Below, piece after piece: positions 5,283-5,836 of a DNA stretch of 5,836 nt (position 1 is its first letter; every line of letters begins with the position of its first letter). A program made the translations under genes and the position numbers. The notes under the pieces were generated by a model. It was not told the DNA's origin. It saw only the letters and a list, made by a program, of their open reading frames with translations, and did no database searches. This stretch comes from Bacillota bacterium (GTDB taxonomy: Bacteria > Bacillota > Clostridia > Christensenellales > CALWSW01), in assembly GCA_023402915.1 (NCBI GenBank), contig JAEYFO010000187.1:1-5836 (forward strand). Direction: 5' to 3'.

Positions 5283-5836
5283 TTACGCTTTTTTCAAAAT
5301 CTCGCCCAAAACCGTCTCCCCCTCCCGGGAAAGCAGCCTGACGCGGACAATATCGCCCCGTTCGCCGCCGGAAACCGCCGTGTGCAGATAGGTCCCCGTA
5401 TAGCCGCACATGCGCCCCTGTGCATCCGGCTCTTCCAGGAGTACTTCCTGCACAGTGCCCAGCGCGCGGTCGATATAGGCGTCTTCCAGACGCTTGCCGA
5501 GAGCGATCAGTTCCGCCGTGCGCGCTTCCTTGACGCTTGCGGGCAGGTCGCCCATGGAAGCGGCTTTCGTCCCCTCCCGGCGGGAATAGGGAAACACGTG
5601 GATGCGGGCAAAGCCGATGCGCTCCACAAAAGCCAGCGTTTCGTGGTGCTCCTGCTCCGTTTCCTCACAAAAGCCCGCGATCACGTCGGTGGTAATGGCC
5701 GCTTCGGGCATGAATTTTCGGATGTTTTCGATATAGGCGGCGTATTCCTCCGGCGTATAGCGGCGGTTCATCCGGCGCAGCACGGTCTCGCTGCCGCTTT
5801 GCATGGAAACGTGGAACTGGCGGCAGAGCTTTTCGT
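5283..5836 (-). CDS. mtaB: MtaB, tRNA t6A37 methylthiotransferase (C-terminal part; N-terminus beyond the edge)
   Basis: MtaB (YqeV) is a radical-SAM enzyme that converts t6A37 to ms2t6A37 in tRNAs reading ANN codons. The last 183 residues are present; full-length members have about 430-450, so the N-terminal methylthiotransferase domain and the radical-SAM CxxxCxxC motif are outside. Visible are SMQSGSETVLRRMNRRYT, the methylthiotransferase signature usually written SLQSGS.....M.R.YT, then ITTDVIAGF, HVFPYSRREGTKAA, which marks the MtaB branch rather than MiaB or RimO, and a C-terminal TRAM RNA-binding domain over about the last 62 residues, ending GEILKKA. The usual GFPGET motif reads GFCEET (5675-5658). 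Stop TAA at 5285-5283. The Met at 5804 is internal; the frame stays open to the edge. It heads the mtaB-HIT-rpsU-nfeD order. Confidence 0.93.
   Translation of the reverse strand, partial: EKLCRQFHVSMQSGSETVLRRMNRRYTPEEYAAYIENIRKFMPEAAITTDVIAGFCEETEQEHHETLAFVERIGFARIHVFPYSRREGTKAASMGDLPASVKEARTAELIALGKRLEDAYIDRALGTVQEVLLEEPDAQGRMCGYTGTYLHTAVSGGERGDIVRVRLLSREGETVLGEILKKA

Noticed and set aside
5263..5284. Plus-strand terminator with eight T after the stem
   Set aside because: No plus-strand gene ends here; it is better treated as the other face of the weak minus-strand hairpin after mtaB.

Overview
The window is a chromosomal segment of a fairly GC-rich Firmicutes bacterium, most likely a gut-type member of the Clostridia. 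This rests on three things visible here: an Rnf complex operon in the order rnfC-rnfD, a short RnfC without the long C-terminal extension seen in Proteobacteria, and the mtaB / rpsU / nfeD neighbourhood that Bacillus subtilis also has (yqeV ... rpsU-yqeY-yqeZ). All supported genes are on the minus strand, so the window reads right to left. I see no mobile element, CRISPR array, tRNA or rRNA.

Right to left. (1) 5836-5283 is the C-terminal part of mtaB, a radical-SAM tRNA methylthiotransferase, cut by the window edge. (2) 5132-4794 is a complete HIT-family nucleotide hydrolase (HinT type). (3) 4692-4412 holds rpsU (ribosomal protein bS21) with a near-consensus sigma-A promoter, a 72-nt leader and a strong ribosome binding site. 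(4) 4411-3840 is about 570 bases without a gene but full of stem-loops. It contains an intrinsic terminator 225 bases after rpsU and a second terminator-like hairpin just before nfeD, which overlaps an alternative hairpin in the manner of an attenuator. (5) 3839-2520 is an NfeD/YqeZ-type membrane protein whose protease-like domain lacks the catalytic serine. (6) 2519-2130 is a roughly 360-nt leader for the rnf operon, with a good promoter whose -35 box overlaps the nfeD stop codon and with long-range inverted repeats. (7) 2129-801 is rnfC and 782-1 is the start of rnfD, 18 bases apart and clearly one operon running off the left edge.

Functionally the window joins two blocks. The right block is translation and housekeeping (tRNA modification, bS21, HIT). 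The left block is membrane energy metabolism: RnfC takes electrons between NAD(H) and Fe-S centres, and RnfD carries covalent FMN in the membrane, as part of the ferredoxin:NAD+ oxidoreductase that pumps Na+ or H+. NfeD lies between them, without the floA and yqeY genes that accompany it in B. subtilis.

The genes belong to known families. The less expected content is in the non-coding stretches (rnf leader, nfeD attenuator-like element, rpsU 3' region) and at the rnfC start, where a TTG start sits 4 bases after an out-of-frame ATG. I did not find an obviously new multi-gene system.
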